Shown here one piece after another: positions 10,359 to 19,096 of a stretch of 64,000 nucleotides of DNA (positions within the stretch are counted from its first letter, which is position 1; each line of letters starts with the position of its first letter). Source of the DNA: JANPCX01 sp966211815 (GTDB taxonomy: Bacteria; Pseudomonadota; Gammaproteobacteria; Burkholderiales; Burkholderiaceae_C); NCBI GenBank assembly GCA_966211815.1, contig CBIHOD010000017.1:3654-67653 (forward strand). Reading direction: 5' to 3'. Both the position numbers and the translations under genes were made by a program. The notes below the pieces were generated by a model. That model was not told the origin of the DNA and did no database searches. It saw nothing but the letters and a program-made list of their open reading frames with translations.

Positions 10359-11411
10359 ATGACACGCTTCGTCGATGTCCACGCCCTGAGCCGGCTAGTC
10401 GATGAACTGGGCCCCACCCAGTTCATCGACGAGTTGGCCCAGACCCTCAAAGCCGATTTCCTGCGCTGGAGCGCCTTCGACAAATGCGCCCGCGTGGCCA
10501 GCCATTCGCCCGGCGGGGTGATCGAGTTGATGCCGGTGTCCGACGCCCGGCGCTATGCCTTCAAGTATGTGAACGGCCACCCGGCCAACACCGCGCGCGG
10601 CATGTTCACCGTGATGGCCTTCGGCGTGCTGGCCGACGTCGACACCGGATACCCGCTGCTGCTGTCCGAGCTGACCCTGACCACCGCCTTCCGCACCGCG
10701 GCCACCTCCGCGCTGGCGGCCAAGGCGCTGGCCCGGCCCGGTTCGCGTTCGATGGCGCTGATCGGCAACGGCGCCCAGAGCGAGTTCCAGGCGCTGGCCT
10801 TCCACCACCTGCTGGGCATCGAAGAGCTGCGGGTGTTCGACGTGGACGGCCTGGCCACCGAGAAGCTGATCCGCAACCTCGGCCCCTACCCGGGGCTGAA
10901 AGTGGTGCGCGCCGGTTCGGTCGAGAAAGCGGTGCGCGGCGCCGACATCGTCACCACGGTGACCGCCGACAAGACCCGCGCCGCCATCCTCACGCCCGGC
11001 ATGATCGAGCCGGGCATGCATGTCAACGGCGTCGGCGGCGACTGCCCCGGCAAGACGGAGCTGCACCCCGACGTGCTGCGCGCCGCCAAGGTCTTCGTCG
11101 AGTACGAACCGCAGACGCGCATCGAAGGCGACATCCAGCAGCTGCCCGCCGACTTCCCGGTGGTCGAGCTGTGGCGCGTGCTGGCGGGGCAGGAGCCGGG
11201 CCGGACGGCCGACGCCGAGGTGACCGTCTTCGATTCCGTGGGTTTCGCGCTGGAGGATTTCTCCGCGCTGCGTTACGTCTACCGCAAGGCTTGCGAAATG
11301 GGCATCGGGGTGGAAACCGACCTGATCCCGCCCACCGACGACCCGAAGGACCTGTTCCGCCACACCCGGCGCGGCGGCGGCGCCCGCTCCCTGCTGCGGC
11401 GGGTGGCCTGA
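10359..11411 (+). CDS. ocd: Ornithine cyclodeaminase
   Basis: A 350-residue enzyme that converts L-ornithine to L-proline and ammonia with bound NAD+, and belongs to the mu-crystallin family. Key residues fall at the same numbers as in the well-studied Pseudomonas putida enzyme: K69 (in YAFKYVNG), R112 (in TAFRTAATSA) and D228 (in VGGDCPGKTEL). The dinucleotide fold is marked by ALIGNGAQSEFQ (133-144). AAGGAG is eight bases before the ATG. It is the endpoint of the local route, because arginase and CtlX both deliver ornithine. A separate promoter is likely in the 276-base gap before it. Confidence 0.95.
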   Translation: MTRFVDVHALSRLVDELGPTQFIDELAQTLKADFLRWSAFDKCARVASHSPGGVIELMPVSDARRYAFKYVNGHPANTARGMFTVMAFGVLADVDTGYPLLLSELTLTTAFRTAATSALAAKALARPGSRSMALIGNGAQSEFQALAFHHLLGIEELRVFDVDGLATEKLIRNLGPYPGLKVVRAGSVEKAVRGADIVTTVTADKTRAAILTPGMIEPGMHVNGVGGDCPGKTELHPDVLRAAKVFVEYEPQTRIEGDIQQLPADFPVVELWRVLAGQEPGRTADAEVTVFDSVGFALEDFSALRYVYRKACEMGIGVETDLIPPTDDPKDLFRHTRRGGGARSLLRRVA

Positions 11412-11550
11412 CGACGCCCCGGCGGCGCCCGCCCCCCACCCCGACGCATCGGCCGGCCGCGCCCCGCGGCGGCTGGGTCGCGCCCGGCTGGAAAGCCCGG
11501 CGACCCGCGGCACACCGAACCAACCATCCACCGACAGGAGCCCTGCCCCC

Positions 11551-12555
11551 ATGACACCGCCTCCGACTCCGCCCGCATCCATCCAGGCCCCCGGCGCCGT
11601 CGTCATGGTCCGGCCGGCGCGGTTCCAGCCCAATCCGCAGACCTCGGCCGACAACGCTTTCCAGGGCGAGGACCGGGCGGCGCGCGGGCCGGACGAGCTG
11701 GCCTGGGCCGCGCGACTCGAATTCATCCAGGCGGCCGAGTCGCTGCGCCGGGAAGGCGTGCGCGTTCACCTTTTCGACGAACTGCCGGAGCGCGGCACGC
11801 CCGACGCGGTCTTCCCCAACAACTGGTTCTCGACCCACGCCGACGGCCGCGTCGTCCTGTACCCGATGTGCGCCGCCAACCGCCGCCGGGAGCGGCGGGA
11901 CGACGTGGTCGACAGGCTGCGCCGCGACTACGCGGTCAGCGAAGTGGTGGACTTGTCTTTCCTGGAACGCGACGGCGTCTTCCTGGAAGGCACCGGCGCC
12001 ATGGTGCTGGACCACGACCACCGCGTCGCCTACATGGCGCGTTCCGGCCGCGCCGACGAGCGGGCCCTGGCGCTGTTCTGCGGACGCATGGGCTACGAGC
12101 CGGTGGCGTTCGACGCCCGCGACCGCGACGGCCGCGCGGTCTACCACACCAACGTGATGATGTCGCTGGCCAGCGAATTCGCGCTCGTCGGGCTCGAACT
12201 GGTCCCGGACGCCGCGCGACGGCGCCTGCAAGCGCGACTGGCCGCCTCCGGGCGCGAGGTGGTGGCGCTGACGGCCGCGCAAATCGGCGAGTTCGCGGGC
12301 AACGCGCTGGAGCTGTCCACCCCCGGCGGGCGGGTGCTGGCGATGTCGGCGCGCGCCGCGGCCAGCCTGCGGCCCGACCAGCGGCAGCGGATCGAACGCT
12401 CCGCGCGCATCGTCGGGCTGCCGGTGCCGACGATCGAGCTGGCCGGCGGGTCGGTGCGCTGCATGCTCGCGGGCATCCACCTGGCACCCCGGCCATCCGC
12501 CGAGACACGGGAAGGAAGCGACGCGCAGGCCGGCGTCGGCCGGCAGGCGGCCTGA
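11551..12555 (+). CDS. ctlX: CtlX-type citrulline hydrolase (arginine deiminase-related)
   Basis: A 334-residue member of the guanidine-modifying (amidinotransferase/arginine deiminase) superfamily. Motifs are PDAVFPNNWFSTH (84-96), FLEGTGAMVLDH (144-155), VYHTNVMMS with catalytic H199, and GGSVRCMLAGIHL with the nucleophile C304. CtlX proteins hydrolyse citrulline to ornithine, carbon dioxide and ammonia, which suits its place between ornithine cyclodeaminase and arginase. CAGGAG precedes the ATG. The C-terminal 25 residues are Ala/Arg-rich and probably disordered. Arginine deiminase or dimethylargininase activity is less likely given the neighbours and the NNWFSTH signature. Confidence 0.87.
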   Translation: MTPPPTPPASIQAPGAVVMVRPARFQPNPQTSADNAFQGEDRAARGPDELAWAARLEFIQAAESLRREGVRVHLFDELPERGTPDAVFPNNWFSTHADGRVVLYPMCAANRRRERRDDVVDRLRRDYAVSEVVDLSFLERDGVFLEGTGAMVLDHDHRVAYMARSGRADERALALFCGRMGYEPVAFDARDRDGRAVYHTNVMMSLASEFALVGLELVPDAARRRLQARLAASGREVVALTAAQIGEFAGNALELSTPGGRVLAMSARAAASLRPDQRQRIERSARIVGLPVPTIELAGGSVRCMLAGIHLAPRPSAETREGSDAQAGVGRQAA

Positions 12556-12818
12556 CCGCCCCGTGCCGCAGCCATCGTTTTCCCGCACTGCACGGATGCC
12601 CCGGCCGGCCGATATAGCCAGAACGGCGCCGGCAGGCCCTCGCTTGACCCTTCTCGTCCAGAGGAAATGCCGGGCGCGCCCTTTCCGGACGGACCATCCT
12701 GTTTTAGAACCTCCGGAACGGGCCGCAGGCCGCTTCACGCTGCCCGGACTTGTCGTCGTTGTTTCCGTCCTGGGCTGGTCGCCGCGCGCCGCGCGGTCTC
12801 AAACGAGGGAGAACCCAG

Positions 12819-13631
12819 ATGCAACACGTCTTTCGCCGGCTGTCGCGCTTCGGCCTGGTGCTGGCATTCGTCGCGGCCTTCACCGCCGCCCACGCCCGTG
12901 AATGGGCCGAGATCAAGCGGCAAGGCAAGATCGTCGTCGCGACGGAGGGCAATTTCGACCCTTTCAACTACGTGCGGGCCGGCAAGCTCAGCGGCTTCGA
13001 GGTCGAACTGATGGAATTGATCGCCAAGAAGATGGGCGTGGCCGTCGAATGGAAGACCGCCGAGTTCGACACGCTGCTGCCGGGGCTGCCGAAGAACTGG
13101 GACCTGGTCATCGCATCCCACGGCATCACCGACGAGCGCGCCAAGCTCGTCTCCTTCACCGACAGCCACTATTGCTCCGGCGCGGTCGTGGTCAGCAAGA
13201 ACGCCCTGCTGCGCTTCCCGAAGAACCTGGAAGGCAAGAGCGTGGCGGTGCAGGGCGCGACGTCTTACGAAGAGAACGTCAGGAAGATGCCCGGCATCAA
13301 AGAAGTGCGGTCTTTCGCCAAGGACGACGATGCCCGCAACGACATGCTGGCCGACCGGGTGGACTTCTGGCTCACCGACCGCTTCTCGGCGGCGACGGTG
13401 CTGCGCGGGCTGCCCAACAGCGGCGCGCGCTCGCTGCAGCTGCTCTTCCCGGAAGTCATCGCCGCCGCGGTGGCCAAGGGCAACGAGCCGCTGCGGGCGG
13501 AATACAACAAGGGCCTGGCCGCCGTGGTCGCCGACGGCAGCTACGCCAAACTGGTCCAGCGCTACTTCATCGACATGGACATCCAATGCCCGAAAGCGGC
13601 CGCGACCACGGCGGCGGCCGGCAACAAATAG
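12819..13631 (+). CDS. Second polar amino acid-binding protein of the arginine island
   Basis: A 270-residue periplasmic binding protein (SBP_bac_3), clearly paralogous to the one at 7751. It shares IVVATEGNFDPFNYV, GFEVELMELIAKKMGV, WDLVIASHGITDERAK and the same C-terminal AEYNKGLAAVVADGSY block. The signal peptide is about residues 1-25 (cut after AHA) and the tail is Ala/Thr-rich. No second permease or ATPase accompanies it, so it probably docks on the transporter at 8536-10082 with a different ligand preference (inference). Arginase follows after 22 bases, so these two are co-transcribed. Confidence 0.9.
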   Translation: MQHVFRRLSRFGLVLAFVAAFTAAHAREWAEIKRQGKIVVATEGNFDPFNYVRAGKLSGFEVELMELIAKKMGVAVEWKTAEFDTLLPGLPKNWDLVIASHGITDERAKLVSFTDSHYCSGAVVVSKNALLRFPKNLEGKSVAVQGATSYEENVRKMPGIKEVRSFAKDDDARNDMLADRVDFWLTDRFSAATVLRGLPNSGARSLQLLFPEVIAAAVAKGNEPLRAEYNKGLAAVVADGSYAKLVQRYFIDMDIQCPKAAATTAAAGNK

Positions 13632-13653
13632 TTCCTTCCACCCAGAGACCACG

Positions 13654-14598
13654 ATGCTCAACGACACCACCCCCTCGACCCGGCGGATCAGCCTGATCGG
13701 CGTCCCCACCGACATCGGCGCCGGAAGCCGCGGCGCCAGCATGGGCCCGGAGGCCCTGCGGGTGGCGGGCATCGAATCGGTGCTGCGCGGCCACGGGCTG
13801 GAGGTGGTCGACCGCGGCAACCTGAGCGGCCCGCCCAACCCGTGGCAACCGGCGGTCGACGGCTACCGCCACCTGCCCGAGGTGGTGGCCTGGAACCGCA
13901 CGCTTCACGACGCCGTGCACGCCGAGATGTCGCTCGGCCGCATGCCCATCGTGATGGGCGGGGACCACTGCCTGGGCATCGGCTCGATCAGCGCGGTGGC
14001 CCGGCACTGCCGCGACACCGGCAAGAAACTGCGCGTGCTGTGGCTGGACGCCCACGCCGACTTCAACACCAACGTGCTCACCCCCAGCGGCAACACCCAC
14101 GGCATGCCGGTGGCCTGCCTGTGCGGGCATGGGCCGAAGGAATTGACGGAGATCGGCGGCCAAGTGCCGGCCATCAGCCCGAAATGGGTGCGCCAGATCG
14201 GCATCCGCAGCGTCGACGCGCCGGAGAAGCGCTTCGTGCACGAGATGGACCTGGAAGTGTTCGACATGCGTTTCATCGACGAGATGGGCATGCGCCACAC
14301 CATGGAGCTGGCCCTGGCCACGCTGGACGCCAACACCCACCTGCACGTGAGCTTCGACGTCGACTTCCTCGACCCGCCGATCGCCCCCGGCGTCGGCACC
14401 ACGGTGCTCGGCGGCCCCACCTACCGCGAGGCCCAGCTGTGCATGGAGATGATCGCCGACACGGGCCGCCTCGGCTCGCTCGACGTCATGGAACTCAACC
14501 CCGCGCTGGACGTGCGCAACCAGACCGCCGAGGTGGCGCTGGACCTGATCGAGAGCCTTTTCGGCAAAAGCACGCTGATGCGCAAGGGCCGGCACTGA
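13654..14598 (+). CDS. rocF: Arginase
   Basis: A 314-residue metal-dependent ureohydrolase that splits arginine into ornithine and urea. The binuclear manganese ligands are all visible in GGDHCLGIGS, LDAHADFNT and SFDVDFLDPP. SGNTHGMPVACLCG is the substrate loop typical of true arginases rather than agmatinases. The C-terminal MELNPALDVRNQTAEVA block is also arginase-like. Start ATG at 13654, 22 bases after the binding-protein gene. Together with CtlX and ornithine cyclodeaminase it gives two routes into ornithine and one to proline. Confidence 0.96.
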   Translation: MLNDTTPSTRRISLIGVPTDIGAGSRGASMGPEALRVAGIESVLRGHGLEVVDRGNLSGPPNPWQPAVDGYRHLPEVVAWNRTLHDAVHAEMSLGRMPIVMGGDHCLGIGSISAVARHCRDTGKKLRVLWLDAHADFNTNVLTPSGNTHGMPVACLCGHGPKELTEIGGQVPAISPKWVRQIGIRSVDAPEKRFVHEMDLEVFDMRFIDEMGMRHTMELALATLDANTHLHVSFDVDFLDPPIAPGVGTTVLGGPTYREAQLCMEMIADTGRLGSLDVMELNPALDVRNQTAEVALDLIESLFGKSTLMRKGRH

Positions 14599-14600
14599 GT

Positions 14601-14618
14601 CCGCCCGGGGGCGGGCGG
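14601..14618. terminator. Hairpin between convergent arginase and 14622 gene
   Basis: CCGCCCG-GGGG-CGGGCGG is a perfect 7-bp stem directly after the arginase stop and before the stop of the convergent gene. It lacks a T tract, so its role as a terminator for either side is only suggested by position. Confidence 0.4.
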
Positions 14619-14621
14619 CCG

Positions 14622-15056
14622 TCAACGCCTCTTGGGGCCGGTCCACCGCACTTCGTAGCGCACGCTTTTCTCGTCGTCGACGAACTGCAGGCCTTCGGAA
14701 GCCCAGCGGTAGTCGGCGACGAATTCGTCGATCTGCATCGGGCCGTGCATCAGCACCACGTCGGCCTGGCTGCTGCGCAACCTCAGCCGGTAGGCGATGT
14801 CGCTGACCTGCACGCGCAACCGGTTGCCACGTAGCTCGACCTCGGCGGGGCCGCATTGCGCGGCGCCGTCGCCGGTCCGCACGCAAAGCTCGCCGGCGTA
14901 GCGGCCGGCGGCGGGGGCGGCGGCGGGCCCTTCGGACGCGGTGGCCGGCGCCCTGGCCTGCGCCGCAGCGGCCCACGCCAGGACGCCCACGGCCAGCCAA
15001 CGCGCCGGCAGCCCCGCTGCCGCCCGGCCGCCGCGGCACTCGGCGGCGGCGTTCAT
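14622..15056 (-). CDS. Small exported protein of unknown function
   Basis: 144 residues. The N-terminus has Arg-rich and hydrophobic parts (LAVGVLAWAAAAQARA) consistent with a signal peptide of about 36 residues. The mature part has two cysteines (ELCVRTGDGAAQCG) that could form a disulfide and a mostly beta pattern ending in VRYEVRWTGPKRR. Its ATG overlaps the stop of the GST gene upstream, so the two are translated together. I do not recognise the family. It may be a periplasmic beta-barrel or lipocalin-like domain, but no specific role can be assigned. Confidence 0.65.
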   Translation of the reverse strand: MNAAAECRGGRAAAGLPARWLAVGVLAWAAAAQARAPATASEGPAAAPAAGRYAGELCVRTGDGAAQCGPAEVELRGNRLRVQVSDIAYRLRLRSSQADVVLMHGPMQIDEFVADYRWASEGLQFVDDEKSVRYEVRWTGPKRR

Positions 15057-15661
15057 TTCGCCAACCCCTGGGCCTTCAAAGCGGCCTGCACCGCGGGCCG
15101 GGCCTCCACGCGCGCCATGAAGGACCGCAGGTGCGCCAGGCCGGAGACCTCCACGCCGGTCGCCCCGGCCCAGCGCGTCACGGTGTACAGGTAGGCGTCG
15201 GCGACGGTGAAGGTGTCGCCCATCAGGTATTGCCTGCCCTCCAGCTGCGCGTCCACCCACTGGAAACGGCCCTTCAGCCGCTCGCGGCCCTGGGCCTTGG
15301 CCTCTTCCGGCGTGGCCGGGTTGAACAGGGGCGAGAAGCCCTTGTGCAACTCGCTGGTGATGAAGTTGAGCCACTCCTGCAGGCGGTAGCGCGGCCAGGT
15401 GCCGTTGGCCGGCGCCAGCTGGCTGGCGGGCGCCAGGTCGGCGATGTACTGGACGATGGCCGGCCCTTCGGTGAGGCGCTCGCCGTTGTCCAGCTCCAGC
15501 ACCGGCACCGAACCTTTCGGGTTGACGGCGTAGAAATCGCCGCCGTCGGCCAGCTTGTGGGTCTTGACGTTGACTTGCACCGCCTCGAACGGCAGGCCCG
15601 CCTCGTGCAGGGCGATGTGGGGCGACAGGGCGCAGGTGCCGGGACCGAAATAAAGCTTCAT
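15053..15661 (-). CDS. gstA: Glutathione S-transferase (beta class, GstA-like)
   Basis: A 202-residue cytosolic GST. The thioredoxin-fold N-terminal half starts MKLYFGPGTCALSPHIALHE, with the cysteine at residue 10 that marks bacterial beta-class GSTs. It contains KGSVPVLELDNGE with the cis-proline and the glutathione-gripping LTEGPAIVQYIAD. The helical C-terminal domain has FTVADAYLYTVTRWA, the usual N-capping box. AAGGAG precedes the ATG. It is the first gene of a two-gene unit with the exported protein at 14622. Substrates are probably electrophiles or peroxides. Confidence 0.92.
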   Translation of the reverse strand: MKLYFGPGTCALSPHIALHEAGLPFEAVQVNVKTHKLADGGDFYAVNPKGSVPVLELDNGERLTEGPAIVQYIADLAPASQLAPANGTWPRYRLQEWLNFITSELHKGFSPLFNPATPEEAKAQGRERLKGRFQWVDAQLEGRQYLMGDTFTVADAYLYTVTRWAGATGVEVSGLAHLRSFMARVEARPAVQAALKAQGLAK

Positions 15662-15827
15662 GGTGACTCCTTGGTGGTGAGGTCGAAGTGCAGGCGTCGA
15701 ACCTTACATCCGCCGGCAAAACCCTGCTGACGCCCCGCGCGACCGGACCCCCTGCGCCCAGCCAGGGCCCGGGTGGGTGTGGGTTTGGGTGTGCTGCAGG
15801 GTGGGGCCGCCGGGGCCCGCCGCGACA

Positions 15828-16301
15828 TCACCGGGCCTTCTCGCCTAGCGCGAGGTCGATTTCCCGGGCCGCGTTGTCGTATTGCCGGGTGTTCACTTCC
15901 ACGATCTTGGCGGCGAGCGCCTTCACTTGCAGGGCGGCCTCGCACTTGGACAGCCGCGGGCTGGGCCCCGAGCTGGCCATGACGGCGTTCGCCAACGAGG
16001 TCACATGCGGCTTTTTCTCTTCCTCGAAGGCCCGATAGGCGGGTGATGCCAGCACGCTGCGCAGCAATTCGGACCGCCGTTCCTTGGGCCATCCGAGGGC
16101 TTTCGCCTTGGCTTGGATCCGCGCCTCCAGCCGTTTCATGCGGATGCCCGAATCTTTGCCGACGGAGTCAAGCGCGGCATCGATCTGCGACGTTGCCGCG
16201 CCGATGCTCTCTTGCGACGTGCAGGCCGACGCCTGGGCTTGCGCCCCGAGGGGCAGTGCCACGGCGGCCGCCAGGCAGGTGATGAAGCGGGATGGGTTCA
16301 T
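15828..16301 (-). CDS. Exported alpha-helical protein of unknown function
   Basis: 157 residues from MNPSRFITC. A clear signal peptide spans residues 1-24 (CLAAAVALPLGAQAQA). The mature protein is almost entirely predicted helix, rich in Lys, Arg, Glu and Ala, with two cysteines (ACTSQESIG near the mature start and LSKCEAALQ). I chose the inner ATG because the signal peptide begins there; the open frame runs 21 codons further upstream. No family is recognised. It is flanked by GST and glutaredoxin genes but does not overlap them. Confidence 0.65.
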   Translation of the reverse strand: MNPSRFITCLAAAVALPLGAQAQASACTSQESIGAATSQIDAALDSVGKDSGIRMKRLEARIQAKAKALGWPKERRSELLRSVLASPAYRAFEEEKKPHVTSLANAVMASSGPSPRLSKCEAALQVKALAAKIVEVNTRQYDNAAREIDLALGEKAR

Positions 16302-16507
16302 GGGGAGCCTCGGGTTGTCCGGCGCGGATGCGCCGCCGCGATTTTGAATGACGCCTTCATCCATCCGCCCCGTCCCGCGCTGCCGCGCCGCAGGCTTCGG
16401 ATCGTCGCCTTGGCGGCGTCCCGGCCGGCCACTAACGCCCTGTCACAACCGGCGCCGCGGGGCTGCGCTACCCTGCGCCTCCCACCGCAAACGCCTGGAG
16501 AACCACG

Positions 16508-16879
16508 ATGCCGCGCGCCGCGCTCGCCGACAACCAACTGCACCCCGCCATCCGCGACGAGGTGGTCAACTGGCACGCCGACATCGTGCACAACGTGCAG
16601 GCCGCCGCCCATTCCCACCCCGTGCTGGTGGTGGGCATGGCGTTGAACCCGTTCTGCCGGCTGGCGCGCCGGGCGCTGGGCGCGGCCGGCGTGGCCCACC
16701 AGTACCTGGAGTACGGCAGCTACTTCAGCCAATGGAAGCGGCGCCTGGCGCTGAAGATGTGGGCCGGCTGGCCGACCTTCCCGATGGTGTTCGTCAAAGG
16801 CGCGCTCATCGGCGGCAGCGCCGACTTGAAGACCCTGATCGCCACCGGCGAATTGAACCGCCTGCTTGGCGAAGCTTGA
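16508..16879 (+). CDS. Monothiol glutaredoxin-like protein
   Basis: 123 residues with a thioredoxin fold. The active site is NPFCRLARRAL, so a single cysteine (C50) replaces the CxxC pair of dithiol glutaredoxins. Other hallmarks are the cis-proline segment GWPTFPMVFV and the glutathione-binding IGGSADLKTLI. It has about 35 extra N-terminal residues compared with a typical Grx. Monothiol glutaredoxins carry Fe-S clusters or reduce glutathione-mixed disulfides; which applies cannot be told, because the usual CGFS motif is absent. A GST gene follows 77 bases downstream. Confidence 0.8.
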   Translation: MPRAALADNQLHPAIRDEVVNWHADIVHNVQAAAHSHPVLVVGMALNPFCRLARRALGAAGVAHQYLEYGSYFSQWKRRLALKMWAGWPTFPMVFVKGALIGGSADLKTLIATGELNRLLGEA

Positions 16880-16956
16880 CCGCCGCGGCGGCATACTCGG
16901 CGCTCGACGCGCGTCGCCGCCGCGCACCCTCCCATCGCCTTGCCGGAGACGACGCC

Positions 16957-17595
16957 ATGCAATTGATCGGAATGCTCGATTCGCCCTACGTGCGCCGCGT
17001 CGCGGTCTCGTTGCAGTTGCTGGGCATCGGCTTCGAGCACCGCTCGATCTCGGTTTTCCGCGGCTTCGAACAGTTCCAGGGCATCAACCCGGTGGTCAAG
17101 GCGCCCACCCTGGTCTGCGACGACGGCACGGTGCTGATGGACTCGCAACTCATCCTCGACCACGCCGAAACCGTCGCGCCCGGCAGCCGGTCCCTCATGC
17201 CGGCGTCGCCGGCCGAGCGCCTGCGGCTGCTGCGCATCGTCGGCCTGGCGATGGCGGCCTGTGAGAAGAGCGTGCAGATCGTCTACGAACGCCAGCTGCG
17301 CCCGGCCGAGAAGCTGCACGAGCCCTGGCTGTCGCGGGTCACCGGCCAGCTGCTGGCCGCCTATGGCGAGCTGGAGGCCGAACTCGCGCGCCGCCCGCTG
17401 GCCGCGCAACGCGAGGCCATCGACCAGGCCGGCGTTTCCACCGCGGTGGCCTGGCGCTTCACCCAGGCGATGCAGCCCGGCCTGGTCGACGCCGCCCGCC
17501 ACCCCAGGCTGCAGGCGTTCTCCGACGCGGCCGAGCGTTTGCCCGAATTCCTGGCAGCACCGCACGGCGAAGGCACGGTCGCCCGTGCGGGCTGA
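16957..17595 (+). CDS. Glutathione S-transferase family protein
   Basis: A 212-residue GST. The N-terminal thioredoxin-like half is MQLIGMLDSPYVRRVAVSLQ with S9/P10/Y11 in the usual catalytic place, then VVKAPTLVCDDGTVLMDSQLI with the cis-proline and the glutathione-binding DSQ. The C-terminal half is helical. The start ATG follows GGAGAC. The next gene appears to start on a GTG that overlaps this gene's end. The substrate is unknown. It is distinct in sequence type from the beta-class GST at 15053. Confidence 0.88.
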   Translation: MQLIGMLDSPYVRRVAVSLQLLGIGFEHRSISVFRGFEQFQGINPVVKAPTLVCDDGTVLMDSQLILDHAETVAPGSRSLMPASPAERLRLLRIVGLAMAACEKSVQIVYERQLRPAEKLHEPWLSRVTGQLLAAYGELEAELARRPLAAQREAIDQAGVSTAVAWRFTQAMQPGLVDAARHPRLQAFSDAAERLPEFLAAPHGEGTVARAG

Positions 17596-19096
17596 GCGCA
17601 CCGGCACGCGGGGGCTGGCGCGCCGGTTCGCCGCGGCGGCCCTGGCTGCCGGATGGGGGCTGGCGGCGGCCCAAGGCGCGCTGGAACCCTGCCGCGTCCC
17701 CGGCGTCGCCCACGAAGTGCGCTGTGGCTCGGTCCAGCGCCCGCTGGAAGCCTCGCGGCCGCAGGGGCCGGCGATCGCGGTGCACTACGCCGTGCTGCCC
17801 GCCGTGGCCCGGCGCAAGCTGCCGGACCCGGTCTTCCTGATCGCCGGCGGGCCGGGCCAGAGCGCGGTCGAGCTGATGCCCCAGCTGCTGCCTTTTTTCG
17901 CCCGGCTGAACCAGCGGCGCGACATCGTCTTCGTCGACCAGCGCGGCACCGGCCGGTCCACGCCGCTGCGCTGCGAGCCCGACCCGGCCCGGGGCGACCT
18001 GGCCGCCTGGGCCCGCGGCGCCGACCCGGCCTCGGCCGCCGCCGAAGCGTCGGCCTGCCTGAAGGCGCTGCAGGCCTTGCCCTGGGTGACCCGCCCCGGC
18101 GACATCGCCCAGTTCACCACCGTCCAGGCGATGCAGGACCTGGACGCGGTCCGCGAACGGCTCGGCGCGCGCCAGGTGAACCTCGTCGCAGCCTCGTACG
18201 GCACCCGGGCCGCGCTCGACTACCAGCGACAGTTCCCCGCCGCGGTGCGGCGCCTGGTGCTGGACGGCCTCGCGCCGCCCGACATGGCCCTGCACCGCAG
18301 CAGCTCCGACGATGCCCAGGCCGCGCTCGAGGCCGTGTGGAAGGCCTGCGACGCCGAAGCCGCCTGCAAGCGACGCCACGGCGACCTGCGCGCCACCTGG
18401 GCCGCGCTGTTGGCCGGCCTGCCCCGCGAGGTGCAGGTGGCCGACCCGCGCACCGGCCGGCGCGAAGCCGTGCGGCTGACCGCCGGGATGCTGCAGGCCG
18501 CGGTGCGCGCGCCGCTGTATTCGCCGGCCCTGGCCGCCGCGCTGCCGCAGGCGGTGGCCGACGCGTCGCAGGACCGCTTCGAAGGCATCGTCGGCCTGTT
18601 CAGCGCGGTGGGCTCGTCTCGGCAGGGGCCGCAGGTCTACATGGGCATGCACCTGTCGGTGGTGTGCGCGGAAGACGTCGCGCACGCGCCGGCCGGCGAA
18701 AAGGGCGACGACGACGGTGCGCGCCGCTATGAGGCGGTCTGCGGCGCCTGGCCGCGCGCCGCCGTGCCCGAGGCCTTCTACCGCCTCGGCCCGGGCAGCG
18801 CGCCGGCGCTGCTGCTCAGCGGCGGCGCCGACCCGGTCACCCCGCCGCGCCACGGCGAGCGCGTGCGCCGGGCCCTGGGCGCGGCGGCGCGCCATGTGGT
18901 CGTGCCCAACGCCGGCCATGGCGTGATGGCGCTGGGCTGCATGCCCGACGTGGTGTTCCGCTTCATCGACGCCGCCGACGCGGCCGCGGCCGGGCGGGTC
19001 GACGCGGACTGCGCCGCCGGACTGCCGCGCCCCTTCGCCTTCTCGCCGCCGGCCGGGGCGGCCGACGGCGCGCTGTCCAGGCCTGTCGCACCATGA
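17585..19096 (+). CDS. Secreted alpha/beta hydrolase (tripeptidyl aminopeptidase-like)
   Basis: About 503 residues. An N-terminal signal peptide (RRFAAAALAAGWGLAAAQG) precedes an alpha/beta-hydrolase fold. The oxyanion region FLIAGGPGQSAVEL, the DQRGTGRSTPL block and the nucleophile elbow VAASYGTRAALDY are typical of proline iminopeptidase/TAP-type enzymes. The acid and histidine lie in LSGGADPVTPPRH and NAGHGVMALG. A GTG start at 17585, overlapping the GST stop, fits the signal peptide; no ATG is available. Its stop overlaps the start of the ABC ATPase, so it is co-translated with an exporter whose cargo is unknown. Confidence 0.82.
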   Translation: MRAERTGTRGLARRFAAAALAAGWGLAAAQGALEPCRVPGVAHEVRCGSVQRPLEASRPQGPAIAVHYAVLPAVARRKLPDPVFLIAGGPGQSAVELMPQLLPFFARLNQRRDIVFVDQRGTGRSTPLRCEPDPARGDLAAWARGADPASAAAEASACLKALQALPWVTRPGDIAQFTTVQAMQDLDAVRERLGARQVNLVAASYGTRAALDYQRQFPAAVRRLVLDGLAPPDMALHRSSSDDAQAALEAVWKACDAEAACKRRHGDLRATWAALLAGLPREVQVADPRTGRREAVRLTAGMLQAAVRAPLYSPALAAALPQAVADASQDRFEGIVGLFSAVGSSRQGPQVYMGMHLSVVCAEDVAHAPAGEKGDDDGARRYEAVCGAWPRAAVPEAFYRLGPGSAPALLLSGGADPVTPPRHGERVRRALGAAARHVVVPNAGHGVMALGCMPDVVFRFIDAADAAAAGRVDADCAAGLPRPFAFSPPAGAADGALSRPVAP

